In this document: positions 1-8,037 of the stretch, in pieces
Layout: each line of letters opens with the position of its first letter
Position numbering within the stretch: position 1 is the first letter of the stretch
Source: Nakamurella lactea DSM 19367
GTDB lineage: Bacteria > Actinomycetota > Actinomycetes > Mycobacteriales > Nakamurellaceae
NCBI RefSeq assembly: GCF_000426645.1
Contig: NZ_AUFT01000015.1
Span: forward strand, 124,001-188,000
Direction: 5' to 3'
DNA: 64,000 nucleotides
Program-made: the position numbers and the translations under genes
Notes under the pieces: model-generated
Databases searched by the model: none
What the model was told of the DNA's origin: nothing
Seen by the model: the letters and a program-made list of their open reading frames with translations, nothing else

Positions 1-61
1 CGCCGGACTGAGCGCGCTGACTGGCGGACCAGCCGTCTTCGGCAGTGCCGGTATCCGGTAA
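1..61 (+). CDS. Possible 3' tail of a truncated gene
   Basis: Reading from base 2, an open frame runs off the left edge and ends at a TAA at 59-61, giving 19 small and hydrophobic residues (AGLSALTGGPAVFGSAGIR). A strong hairpin follows 25 bases later, as expected after a gene. The piece is too short to identify, and a chance open frame is quite possible. Confidence 0.3.
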   Translation, partial: AGLSALTGGPAVFGSAGIR

Positions 62-85
62 CGCCGCCCGGCCCGCACATGCAAC

Positions 86-121
86 GAGGCCCCCGACAGC
101 GTTTCCGCTGGCAGGGGCCTC
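86..121. terminator. Hairpin terminator beside the tRNA cluster
   Basis: Bases 86-93 and 114-121 form an 8-bp GC-rich stem. After a 3-nt internal loop on each side an inner 5-bp stem (97-101/106-110) closes on a TTTC loop. It lies just beyond the 3' end of tRNA-Val on the minus strand and just after the possible plus-strand gene end, so it may stop transcription from both sides. There is no long T run, which is common in high-GC actinobacteria. Confidence 0.65.
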
Positions 122-125
122 ATTG

Positions 126-200
126 TGGTGGGCGATACTGGGATTGAACCAGTGACCTCTTCCGTGTCAGGGAAGCGCTCTCCCGCTGAGCTAATCGCCC
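126..200 (-). tRNA. tRNA-Val (GAC anticodon)
   Basis: The minus strand folds as a full cloverleaf. The acceptor stem GGGCGAT pairs with ATCGCCC (130-136 and 194-200 on the plus strand), the loop carries GAC, and the T-arm has GGTTCAATCC. Discriminator A and CCA (126-129) are encoded. Apart from the anticodon arm and one T-loop base it matches the tRNA-Val(CAC) at 1204-1278. It is the most promoter-distal of three tRNAs that probably form one transcript (Gly, Cys, Val). Confidence 0.97.
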
Positions 201-229
201 GTATGTGGCCGGTGGATCGCCACATGCCG

Positions 230-300
230 AGGTGGGAACGGGATTCGAACCCGTGTACACGGCTTTGCAGGCCGTTGCCTCGCCTCTCGGCCATCCCACC
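230..300 (-). tRNA. tRNA-Cys (GCA anticodon)
   Basis: The 71-nt minus-strand cloverleaf has acceptor arms GGTGGGA/TCCCACC (231-237 and 294-300 on the plus strand), anticodon GCA and the U discriminator typical of tRNA-Cys. The 3' CCA is not encoded. It sits between tRNA-Gly and tRNA-Val, the usual Gly-Cys-Val grouping in actinobacteria. Confidence 0.97.
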
Positions 301-344
301 GAGTCGAGAGCCCCGGCACTACTTGGTACAACTAGGGCCCACCG

Positions 345-417
345 AGCGGACGACGGGATTCGAACCCGCGACCCCAACCTTGGCAAGGTTGTGCGCTACC
401 AACTGCGCCACGTCCGC
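345..417 (-). tRNA. tRNA-Gly (GCC anticodon)
   Basis: The 73-nt minus-strand cloverleaf has acceptor arms GCGGACG/CGTCCGC (346-352 and 411-417), anticodon GCC in an ACCTTGCCAAGGT arm and discriminator U. The CCA end is not encoded. It is the first of the three-tRNA minus-strand cluster; the promoter should lie in the 84 bases between it and the end of the ssgA-like gene. Confidence 0.97.
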
Positions 418-501
418 ACATCGCGGCGAGGTTCCTCGCCGTGCTGCCCAACTCTATCCGAGGATTCGGTCGGCAACCAAACCGGCTGCTCCGGGTATCA
501 A

Positions 502-942
502 TCAGTGCCCGTTGCTGTCCTGACCGGTGAGCATCGCCAGGTCGGCGAGCTCGGCGTCCAGCGAGAAGTAGCGATCCTCCTCGCCGAGCGGAACGGCCGC
601 CTCGATCGCGTCGGCGTAGCCAGTGAGCGCCGTCGTGTCGGCCAGGAGCTGCGCCTCACCGTCCGGCGAGTGCAACTCGATCACCACACCCTCGTGGATC
701 GGGTAGATCTGGATGTCGCCCTGGCCGGCCGGCAGTCGCACGCCCTGGATCAGCAGTTCGCGGGCGAACACCCACTCGACGGAGGGCGACTCGGCCAGGC
801 TCAGCGAGAGGCGGACGCTGAACGGCTCGTTGGTGAAGTACCGCAGCTCCGCCTCGACGAAGGGGGTGTCCGGGTCCGAGACCAACGACATCGTCGTGTC
901 CGCGTCGACCAGTCGTGGGGCCGAAATCGCTGAACGGAACAT
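502..942 (-). CDS. SsgA/SsgB family sporulation and cell-division regulator
   Basis: This 146-residue protein belongs to the SsgA-like (SALP) family, found only in actinobacteria. Characterised members localise FtsZ or steer peptidoglycan synthesis and septum placement. The signature is WVFAREL at residues 57-63, followed by a GxGD stretch (about 74-77) and a SPDGEA segment near 92-97. I chose the ATG at 942 because GGAGG lies 8 bases upstream; a TTG at 957 is the only longer alternative and lacks such a site. The length fits SsgB-type proteins. It stands alone between oppositely oriented tRNA genes. Which SALP subgroup it belongs to cannot be told by eye. Confidence 0.9.
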   Translation of the reverse strand: MFRSAISAPRLVDADTTMSLVSDPDTPFVEAELRYFTNEPFSVRLSLSLAESPSVEWVFARELLIQGVRLPAGQGDIQIYPIHEGVVIELHSPDGEAQLLADTTALTGYADAIEAAVPLGEEDRYFSLDAELADLAMLTGQDSNGH

Positions 943-1203
943 GCTCGAGTCCTCCAACTCTGTGGCGCCCTCCGGCTAGGAGGTCGTCGATCAGGTGCTT
1001 CGCTGGAGGGGACGTGGCGGATCGGTGCCGGTCACGCGGGTCCGGCAGTATTCACTCGTTCGGCCTAACAATCGGGCGAAATACGGACTCGACCGCCATT
1101 CGCCGGAAGGCTGCGGCCGGCGGCGCCACGACTGTCGATGACCTCGGCGACGATCGGGTAAAGTAACCGGTGCACTCGGCCCCAGCGGCCGGGAGCACAT
1201 CCC

Positions 1204-1278
1204 GGGCGATTAGCTCAGCGGGAGAGCGCTTCGTTCACACCGAAGAGGTCACTGGTTCGATCCCAGTATCGCCCACCA
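1204..1278 (+). tRNA. tRNA-Val (CAC anticodon)
   Basis: The plus-strand cloverleaf has acceptor GGGCGAT/ATCGCCC (1204-1210/1268-1274), anticodon loop TTCACAC and encoded A-CCA at 1275-1278. The body is nearly identical to tRNA-Val(GAC) at 126-200, so the two form an inverted repeat of about 75 bp separated by about 1 kb. Confidence 0.97.
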
Positions 1279-1942
1279 CTTCGACCAGCGGAAACGCCGG
1301 TCAGCAGCGTTGAATATCACCCGCGCCGCTCACATCCAGTCAGGCACTTGTTCCCGGGACCGGCTGCACCCAACGCCTGCCGCATCCACGTCCAGCCGAT
1401 GACGTAACGGACGAGCCCGACGGCGCACCGAAGTCAGGGCCGGTCCGCGACGTCGGGTCGGTTGTGCTGAACAGCCGGTTGATCCCGACAAGGAGCTGTC
1501 GGCGGCGTGCCGCCGGGACCTATGGTCGCGAATCGATCGTCATCGCCGAACGGCGCGACCCGGGCGCCGATGGCCCGGAGTCCCCTGGTCTCCCGACCCA
1601 GTGGGCCAGTTGACCGGCCACCCAATCGCCGCGCCGAGCCATCACGCCGAGTCCCTATCGGAATGCCGTTCGCCGGAAGACTTCCGTACCGCGGCATCGC
1701 GTCCCAAACAACCGAGAATCTCGCTCTTGCGCGCGGCCGCACTGCGGGATACCTTTCCGGCAAGCTGCCCGGAAAGCCAAAGAATCAATCGCCGAACGCT
1801 TGACCGCAATATGGCTGAGCGTTACTTTCCCCTACCACCAATTGGGGGAAGGCTCCGATCCCGGACCAGAGTCGTCGGCCTTTTCCGTCGCCTTACAGGT
1901 CCTTTCCCCCGTCCGTTTTTCCCGCGCACTGAGGAGCAAGGA
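1279..1942. other. Intergenic region with no recognisable gene
   Basis: There are 664 bases between tRNA-Val and the exported amidohydrolase. Open frames here have no ribosome site or familiar sequence. The last about 120 bases are richer in pyrimidine runs and probably hold the promoter and leader of the next gene, but no clear -35/-10 pair can be named. Confidence 0.5.
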
Positions 1943-3673
1943 ATGATCGACGAAGGCAACCTGCAGGACCGTGCCGCGCACGAGATGAGTCGGCGGAAGA
2001 TGCTGCAGGTTCTCGGGGTCGGGGCCGGAGCGACCGCCGCGGCCGCCCTGTCCGGTGATCCGGTATACGCTGCCACCCAAGGATTCGACGACCGTCTCGG
2101 CGTCACCGCCGCGACCTACGCACCACCGACCAAGGTCGCGAAGCCCTCCAGCGCCAAAGACATCGCGCTCGATTGGATTGACGGCAGTCGCTCCTCGATC
2201 ACCGACTTGAGCGACCAGATCTGGGAGTTCGCGGAACTTTCGCTGAGGGAATGGGACTCGTCGCTGGCCACAGCCGACTTGCTCCGCTCACACGGATTCA
2301 CGATTCGTTGGGGCACCGCCGGGCTGCCCACCGCATTCGTTGCCACCTATTCCCAGGGTCATGGCGGGCCCACCCTTGGCTTCAATGCCGAGTGTGACGC
2401 ACTACCCGGGCTGTCGCAGAAGAAGGGCGTGCCGATCCACGACCCGCTCAACTACAACTACGACGCGTACGGTCCGACATACGGACCCGGGCACGGTGAC
2501 GCCCACAACACGCTCGGCGCGGCTTCCGTCGGCGCGGCCATCGCGGTGAGCAAGGCGATCAAGAAGAAGCGTCTCAATGCCACCATCAAAGTGTTCTCTT
2601 CGGCCGGCGAGGAGCAGCTGGTCGGCAAGGCCTACGCCGTCAAGGCCGGCGCCTACCGCGACCTGGACGCGTTCCTTGACTGGCATCCCACGTCTGTCAC
2701 CAGCACCGGCTGGGGAACGAACAGCGCGCTGCTGTCGGCAACCTTCACCTTCCTCGGCTCCGCGGGCCACGGCGGCAGTCCGCTGGGCAACAAGTCCGGC
2801 CTGGACGGCGCCCTGCTGATGGCCACGATGACCGAATTCCTCCGGGAGAAGAACGTCGCAGCGTCCGGCCGGTTCCACTACGCGGTGATCAACGGCGGTG
2901 GCGCACCCAATGTCACGCCGGACATGTGCTCGATCTGGTACTACGTGCGAGAAGGCAGTCCCGCCCGGGTCAACGTCCTCTACGGGAAGATCCTCGCCTG
3001 CGCCCAGGCCGCCGCATCCGCGAGCCAGACGACACTGCAGTACCGAATGAACTCGGCGATCTGGAACACGTTGGGGAACAAGGCCGGCGCCGAGCTGATG
3101 TACGACAACATGCAGCAGATCGGGCCAACCGAGTTCACCGCTGCCGATCAGACCCTGGCCAAGGCTGTTCAGGCCTCGCTCGGTAAGCCGCAGGTCGGCA
3201 TGAACTCGACGATCTTCCCGCTGACGCCGCCGAACCCGACCTTCCTGGGTGGCGCGTCGTCGGACACCGCCGACGTCAGTTGGCAGACGCCGAAGATCTC
3301 CTGTGTGACGCCGACCTGGCCGCCCGGTACGCCGAATCACAACTGGGCGGCCACGGCCACCGCCGCCACCAACATCGCCCATCAGGCGCTGCTCTCCGCG
3401 TCCCGCTACCTGGCCGGTACAGCCATCGACCTGATCACCCAGCCGACCGTGCTGGCGGCGATCCGGCAGGAGTTCCACGACCGCACGGCGGGCATCACCT
3501 GGAACAGCCTGATCCCGGACGGCACCCAGCCGCCGATCTACCAACCACCGGCGTCGTTCCTGCGCAAGACCGGGCAGGCGTGGCCGCCACCGGGTATCAC
3601 CTGGCCGGTGCCCAGTCTGATCTCCCGCGAGAAGTTGGGCACCGACGGTCCCCCGCTACCGCCGGTCACCTGA
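1943..3673 (+). CDS. Tat-exported M20-family amidohydrolase (AbgB-like)
   Basis: This 576-residue protein resembles AbgB, the p-aminobenzoyl-glutamate hydrolase subunit, and related M20 amidohydrolases that use two metal ions to split amide bonds. A twin-arginine signal is visible (SRRKMLQ at 16-22, hydrophobic run to about 36, VYA near 41-43), so it should act outside the membrane, unlike cytoplasmic AbgB. Metal-site segments are D152 in AECDALPG, GHGDAHN at 183-189, GEE at 222-224 and H248 in DWHP. The usual GHGCGHN motif is changed to GHGDAHN. The ATG at 1943 follows GAGGAG at 1931-1936. It stands alone ahead of the acyl-CoA genes and may release their substrate from an amide outside the cell; that role is inference. 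Confidence 0.85.
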   Translation: MIDEGNLQDRAAHEMSRRKMLQVLGVGAGATAAAALSGDPVYAATQGFDDRLGVTAATYAPPTKVAKPSSAKDIALDWIDGSRSSITDLSDQIWEFAELSLREWDSSLATADLLRSHGFTIRWGTAGLPTAFVATYSQGHGGPTLGFNAECDALPGLSQKKGVPIHDPLNYNYDAYGPTYGPGHGDAHNTLGAASVGAAIAVSKAIKKKRLNATIKVFSSAGEEQLVGKAYAVKAGAYRDLDAFLDWHPTSVTSTGWGTNSALLSATFTFLGSAGHGGSPLGNKSGLDGALLMATMTEFLREKNVAASGRFHYAVINGGGAPNVTPDMCSIWYYVREGSPARVNVLYGKILACAQAAASASQTTLQYRMNSAIWNTLGNKAGAELMYDNMQQIGPTEFTAADQTLAKAVQASLGKPQVGMNSTIFPLTPPNPTFLGGASSDTADVSWQTPKISCVTPTWPPGTPNHNWAATATAATNIAHQALLSASRYLAGTAIDLITQPTVLAAIRQEFHDRTAGITWNSLIPDGTQPPIYQPPASFLRKTGQAWPPPGITWPVPSLISREKLGTDGPPLPPVT

Positions 3674-3715
3674 GCGGTGGTGGACGGGCGCCCGCAGCAA
3701 CGGCTGGCGGAGCGG

Positions 3716-3751
3716 CGGTGCCGGTGCGGCCCGATCGCAGCACCGGCACCG
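3716..3751. terminator. Hairpin terminator after the amidohydrolase
   Basis: A perfect 12-bp inverted repeat, CGGTGCCGGTGC (3716-3727) and its complement (3740-3751), encloses a 12-base loop. It lies 43 bases after the stop codon at 3673. No T run follows. Confidence 0.65.
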
Positions 3752-4460
3752 TAGGAGGGCGCCTCGCTCTATTTGCCCGCGCTCAGCGTCGACAGCCCGT
3801 GCCAGATGTCAGTCGTACCGTGGTGACACTTCGCGAAAGTCCCAGGTTGCTCATCGAAATGGCCATCTGGCGACACTGGGACCGGTATCCGGCGACGACC
3901 TCTCGGATCATTTGCCTCTCTTCGCCACTCTTCGACCGCTCCGACAGAAGCCAAGACCACCGGAAAGGGGCGCGCTGCCATCCAGACCACGTTTTTGAAG
4001 CTCTGCAGAGTAGACAGTGCCCAAACAACTTCGGCTCTCCGCCGTACCACTTGAGCCATCAGGCGGAATCCGACTGCGTTCGCTCCGAGCCACTGGGCTT
4101 CCCCTTGTCAGAAGCGTGACTGTGCTTACTCATCGAATTGCTGGAGCCTCTCGGACCGCGAAGCGTTACCAACACACTGATCCAGGAGTCTCCCGCATAT
4201 GACCGACGACCTGGTCCCGCCGTCCGATGTCGTCCTTCCGCTGATCCGATCGACCAGTCCTGATTTCTGGCGAAATTTGGTGGCCACCCAGCATGGCTCC
4301 CGGAGGAGGACTCGGGGCCGGTTGCGGGATCTGCGGATCGACGCCCGGCTTGGCCCCGGCGGAAGGCTGCCCTGCCCTACCATGAGGGTCGATGCCGGCG
4401 ACCGTCGCCGAAAGCGCCGCCGACGCCGGAACGCAGAGCCGGGGAATTGCAAGGAGAACC
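3752..4460. other. Long intergenic region without a clear gene
   Basis: There are 709 bases between the terminator and the CitE-like lyase. Several short open frames exist on both strands, for example from 4199, but none has a ribosome site or family features. The final bases contain the AAGGAG site for the lyase at about 4451-4456. The base composition is slightly less GC-rich than the neighbours. It may be a decayed gene or a long regulatory region. Confidence 0.4.
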
Positions 4461-5408
4461 ATGCCCGTCGTACCCTTCCAGGCGCTCGGACCGCGGCTCG
4501 AGCGGCCTACCCGGCTGCGCCGCTCGATCCTGTCCGTTCCCGGTTCCAGCGAGAAGATGCTGGCCAAGGCCGTGACCACCGAGGCCGACGAGGTGCTGCT
4601 GGACCTTGAGGATGCCGTCGCCGCGGCGGAGAAGCCCACCGCCCGTGCAAAGATCGTCGAGGCACTGAACACCCACGACTACTCTGGCAAAGTCGTCGCG
4701 GTCCGGGTGAACGACGCCGCCGGGCCGTTCCAGTACCGGGATGTGATTGAGCTCGTGCGAGGCGCCGGCGGCCACATAGACACTTTGGTTCTACCGAAGG
4801 TGCAACATCCCGGTGAGGTCTGGTTCGTCGAACATCTACTCAGCCAACTCGAGCGAGACCTGGGGCTGGATAACAGGATCGGCCTGGAGCTGCAGTTCGA
4901 GTCCGGCGCCGGTGTCACCTTCGTCTCCGCTATCGCCGAGGTCACCGACCGCACCGAGGCCTTGGTGTTCGGGCCCGGCGATTACGCCGCCGATCTGGGG
5001 CTCGACCAGACCGATATTGGCCGGATCGAACGCGGCTACCCCGGCCACCAATGGCACTACGTCCTGTCCCGACTGGTGACCACCGCCCGGGCGTTCGGGG
5101 CGGATGCGATCGACGGTCCGTTCGCCGATTTCCGCGACGAGCGCGGCCTACGGGAGTCCGCCGGCCTGGCCCGGCATCTGGGGATCGACGGAAAGTGGTG
5201 CATCCATCCTTCGCAGATCCCGGTGGTAAACCACACGTTCACCCCGTCCGCGACGGCGGTCGGACGAGCCAGGGAGGTGCTGGAAGCGTTGGCACAGGCG
5301 AAATCCGCTGGTGCCGGCGCGACCGCTCTGGACGGTGCGATGATCGACGAGGCCACTCGTAGGATGGCTGAGCGCATTGTCGCGCGCGGGGAGGCGGCTG
5401 GCATGTGA
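4461..5408 (+). CDS. CitE-like CoA-ester lyase, probable citramalyl-CoA/malyl-CoA lyase
   Basis: This 315-residue HpcH/HpaI-CitE family protein probably cleaves a 3-hydroxyacyl-CoA such as citramalyl-CoA to acetyl-CoA and pyruvate. Visible family marks are RSILSVPGSSEKM (21-33), LDLEDAV (about 48-54), a RVND strand, the Mg-binding Glu in ELQFESGAGV and the Asp in VFGPGDYAADLG. The C-terminal WCIHPSQI loop is also conserved. The ATG at 4461 has AAGGAGA just upstream; an upstream ATG at 4392 lacks one. The Mct-like and Meh-like genes lie within 5 kb and would supply citramalyl-CoA, which favours this substrate over malyl-CoA. The exact substrate is inference. Confidence 0.85.
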   Translation: MPVVPFQALGPRLERPTRLRRSILSVPGSSEKMLAKAVTTEADEVLLDLEDAVAAAEKPTARAKIVEALNTHDYSGKVVAVRVNDAAGPFQYRDVIELVRGAGGHIDTLVLPKVQHPGEVWFVEHLLSQLERDLGLDNRIGLELQFESGAGVTFVSAIAEVTDRTEALVFGPGDYAADLGLDQTDIGRIERGYPGHQWHYVLSRLVTTARAFGADAIDGPFADFRDERGLRESAGLARHLGIDGKWCIHPSQIPVVNHTFTPSATAVGRAREVLEALAQAKSAGAGATALDGAMIDEATRRMAERIVARGEAAGM

Positions 5409-5413
5409 CCGTT

Positions 5414-5432
5414 CGGCGGGGCCGCCCCGCCG
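5414..5432. terminator. Bidirectional hairpin terminator between convergent genes
   Basis: CGGCGGGG (5414-5421) pairs with CCCCGCCG (5425-5432) around a 3-base loop. It fills the 42-base gap between the stops of the lyase (plus) and the acyl-CoA dehydrogenase (minus). Confidence 0.7.
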
Positions 5433-5450
5433 TTCCGCGGATGGGTCACC

Positions 5451-6653
5451 CTACCCAGCGTCTTGCGTATAGAGCTGCATCAGCCGCCGCCCAATGATCA
5501 TCCGCTGGATGTCGGCCGTTCCCTCGCCGATCAGCAGCATCGGGGTATCCCGATAAAGCCGCTCGATCTCGTACTCGGTGGAAAAGCCGTACCCGCCGTG
5601 GATCCGCATCGACGCCTCGACCACCTGCTGGCCGTACTCGCCAGCGAGGTACTTAGCCATCCCCGCTTCCAGGTCGTTTCGCTCGCCGGTGTCCTTCTTC
5701 CTGGCGGCGTTCACCACCAGGGCATGGGCCGCCTCGATCTTGGTGGCCATCTCGGCCAGCCGGAACTGGATCGCCTGGTGCTCGGCGATCGGTTTACCGA
5801 AGGTCCGTCGCTGCTGCGCGTAGGCGATGGCAAGCTCGAACGCCCTGATGGCCACGCCGACGGCCCGGGCCGCCACATTCACCCGGCCGACCTCCACCCC
5901 GTCCATCATCTGGTAAAAGCCGCGGCCGGGGACGCCCCCGAGTACCTGGTCCGCCGACACCCTGTGTTCGTCGAGGATCAGCTCGGTAGTGTCGACTCCC
6001 TTGTACCCCAGCTTGGAGATCTTGCCCGGCACGGTGAGCCCCGGTGCGGTCTCGCCGAATCCGGGTTCCTTCTCGAGCAGGAACGTGGTCAGGTTCTGGT
6101 GCGGGCGCGGCGCACCCTCGTCGGTCCTGGCCAGCAGTGCCACAAGGTTGGCCGATCCGCCGTTGGTCAACCACATCTTCTGTCCGGTGATGGAGTACTG
6201 GCCGTCCGCCGGGCCGGCTGCGTGGGTGGTGATGGCGGCGACGTCGGATCCCAGAGCGGGTTCGCTCATCGAGAAGGCGCCACGCACATCCCCAGTTGCC
6301 ATCCGTGGCAGGTAGTGGGCGCGCTGTTCGTCGGTGCCGTGCTGCAGCAAGAGGTACGCCACTATGAAGTGAGTGTTGATGATTCCGGACACGCTCATCC
6401 AGCCGCGAGAGAGTTCCTCCACGACGAGCGCGTAGGTAAGGAGCGATTCCCCCAGGCCACCGTACTCTTCGGGGATCATCAGCCCGAACACTCCCAGATC
6501 TCGCATCCCGGCAACGATGTCGGACGGGTACTCGTCGTTTCTCTCCAACACCTTTGCCGTCGGTATGATCTCCCGGTCGACGAAGGTGCGCACCAGGTCC
6601 AATATCTCTTGCTGTTGCTCGGTCAGCCCGTCAGTGGTCGCAAGTCGGCGCAT
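5451..6653 (-). CDS. Acyl-CoA dehydrogenase
   Basis: This FAD enzyme of 400 residues oxidises an acyl-CoA to the 2,3-enoyl-CoA. It shows the three-domain family layout: helical N-terminus, beta domain with FSMSEPALGSD and WLTNGG (about 128-165), and a helical C-terminus with RIHGGYGFSTEYEIERLYRD. The catalytic Glu is present at 377 in IGEGTADIQ. The start is ATG 6653, preceded by GAAGGGA; it lies 23 bases inside the end of the CoA-transferase upstream on the same strand, so the two are probably translationally coupled. Beside the Mct-like gene, methylsuccinyl-CoA is an attractive substrate (giving mesaconyl-C1-CoA). However, known methylsuccinyl-CoA dehydrogenases are longer, so this is only a guess. 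Confidence 0.88.
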   Translation of the reverse strand: MRRLATTDGLTEQQQEILDLVRTFVDREIIPTAKVLERNDEYPSDIVAGMRDLGVFGLMIPEEYGGLGESLLTYALVVEELSRGWMSVSGIINTHFIVAYLLLQHGTDEQRAHYLPRMATGDVRGAFSMSEPALGSDVAAITTHAAGPADGQYSITGQKMWLTNGGSANLVALLARTDEGAPRPHQNLTTFLLEKEPGFGETAPGLTVPGKISKLGYKGVDTTELILDEHRVSADQVLGGVPGRGFYQMMDGVEVGRVNVAARAVGVAIRAFELAIAYAQQRRTFGKPIAEHQAIQFRLAEMATKIEAAHALVVNAARKKDTGERNDLEAGMAKYLAGEYGQQVVEASMRIHGGYGFSTEYEIERLYRDTPMLLIGEGTADIQRMIIGRRLMQLYTQDAG

Positions 6654-7944
6654 CGCGGATTCCCTTCGATCGTTCACTGCCGTCGAACACCACGCCGTCA
6701 CGACATAGGACGGCGATCACCTCCGGGTCCATGCTGAGCCGCTCGCGCAGCAGTTCCACGGTGTGCTCGCCCAACAGCGGCGCCGGTTGCGGCGCCCGGC
6801 GTGTAGAGATCAGGTCCAGGGGTGACGCGGGAGCCAAATACTGCCCGATCCCCGGCTGATCCAGGGAACGCATCATCGCACGATCGTGATCCCAGTCGGC
6901 CGGCTCGCTGCCGGCGGTGAGATCGGCGACGACATCGGTAAACGTTCGGTACCGTTCCCAGAGCACCGAGGTCTTCGCGAGTCCGGCCGCAGCAGCGTCC
7001 GCATCATGCCGAGAGAACCAGGCCTGCACTAGGTCCGCCAACACCTCGCGGTGGGTGTACCGGTCCGCCTCCAAAGAGAAGTCCACCGACAGCGCCGCTT
7101 CGAGCGCACTGACCAGGTTGGCGATGTCGGTTAGTGCCACCAGATCCCGCCAGTGTCGCTGGGTCAGCGCGACTACCATGATGCGCCCACCGTCGGCACA
7201 GGCGAAGTCACGGGCGAAGCTGCCGTACATGTGGTTCCCGACGCGAGGCCGGTCCACCCCGTTCACCTGCGCCTCGGCGAGCAGGCCCAGGTTGCCGGCG
7301 GTGGCCAACGCGACATCGGAAAGGGCCAGCCGAATGCGCTCGCCTGCTCCCGTGGTGCTGCGGCGCAGCGCAGCAGCGCAGATCCCCACGGCGGCATACA
7401 GTCCGCAAGCGACGTCCCAGGCCGGCAGCACATGGTTCACCGGGCCGGACCAGCCGTCCGGGCCAGTGATAGACGGGAATCCCAGGCCGGCGTTGACCGT
7501 GTAGTCCACAGCCGGCGAACCGTCCGGACGCCCGAGGATCTCGACGTGGATCAGGTCGGGGCACACCGCAGTCAGGTCGTCGGCGGCCAGTCCACCGCGG
7601 CCGGCCGAGTTCGTCAGCACCACTCCGGTGCCCGGTGCAAGTCCTGCGACCAGATCCCGAATCAGACCACGACCCGTCTCCGAGCGGAGATCGGCGACCA
7701 GCGATCGCTTGCCCTTGTTCAGCCCTGCCCAGTACAGACTCGCCCCGGACGAGGTGACCGGCCAGCGGTCCCGGTCTGCAGCACCACCGATCGGATCGAC
7801 CCGGATCACCTGGGCGCCAAGTTGCGCCAGCGTCATGCCGCCCAACGGCGCTGCCACGAAGGACGAGATCTCGACCACCCACAGACCGCTCAGCGGCCCG
7901 CGGGAATCGTCGACGCCCGGTGCCGACTCCGTTGATCCGGGCAC
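6631..7944 (-). CDS. CaiB/BaiF CoA-transferase resembling mesaconyl-CoA C1-C4 CoA transferase (2-methylfumaryl-CoA isomerase)
   Basis: This 437-residue family III CoA-transferase closely recalls Mct, which moves CoA within one molecule from C1 to C4 of mesaconate. Blocks that I associate with Mct rather than with other CaiB proteins are SSFVAAPLGGMTLAQLGA (27-44), DPIGG with RWPVT, YWAGLNKGKRS, AVDYTVNAGLGFPSITG around the presumed catalytic Asp147, PVNHVLPAWD (168-177) and LYGSFARDFACADG-type spacing. The start is GTG 7944 after a GAGGTGA site. It overlaps the following acyl-CoA dehydrogenase. A GntR gene and a 16-bp direct repeat lie upstream. Family membership is certain. The Mct function rests on remembered similarity and on the Meh-like and lyase neighbours. 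Confidence 0.78.
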   Translation of the reverse strand: MPGSTESAPGVDDSRGPLSGLWVVEISSFVAAPLGGMTLAQLGAQVIRVDPIGGAADRDRWPVTSSGASLYWAGLNKGKRSLVADLRSETGRGLIRDLVAGLAPGTGVVLTNSAGRGGLAADDLTAVCPDLIHVEILGRPDGSPAVDYTVNAGLGFPSITGPDGWSGPVNHVLPAWDVACGLYAAVGICAAALRRSTTGAGERIRLALSDVALATAGNLGLLAEAQVNGVDRPRVGNHMYGSFARDFACADGGRIMVVALTQRHWRDLVALTDIANLVSALEAALSVDFSLEADRYTHREVLADLVQAWFSRHDADAAAAGLAKTSVLWERYRTFTDVVADLTAGSEPADWDHDRAMMRSLDQPGIGQYLAPASPLDLISTRRAPQPAPLLGEHTVELLRERLSMDPEVIAVLCRDGVVFDGSERSKGIRDAPTCDH

Positions 7945-7970
7945 GTCTCACCTCATTCGTCCGGCCTCGC

Positions 7971-8005
7971 ATTTGTACGGCCATTAAGGATTTGTACGGC
8001 CATTA
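7971..8005. repeat. Direct repeat, candidate GntR operator
   Basis: The 16-base word ATTTGTACGGCCATTA occurs twice, at 7971-7986 and 7990-8005, 19 bases apart. It sits in the 93-base gap between the HutC-type GntR gene and the Mct-like gene, just upstream of the latter's ribosome site. Two same-face copies nearly two helical turns apart would suit a dimeric repressor; binding is inferred. Confidence 0.6.
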
Positions 8006-8037
8006 TGACCCGTAGGTCAGCGACTGTCCAGAGCGGT

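Noticed and set aside
1204-1942. tRNA-Val(CAC) as the attachment site of an integrated island
   Set aside because: The 1.9-38.9 kb region starts next to this tRNA, but no integrase gene and no second copy of the tRNA 3' end could be found near 38-39 kb.
2402-3544. 380-codon minus-strand open frame within the amidohydrolase
   Set aside because: Composition (Arg/Gly/Val runs) is that of an antisense frame; the plus-strand M20 protein explains the region fully.
4199-4609. Small gene beginning ATGACCGACGACCTG upstream of the lyase
   Set aside because: No ribosome site, no family resemblance, and it overlaps the well-supported lyase start in another frame.
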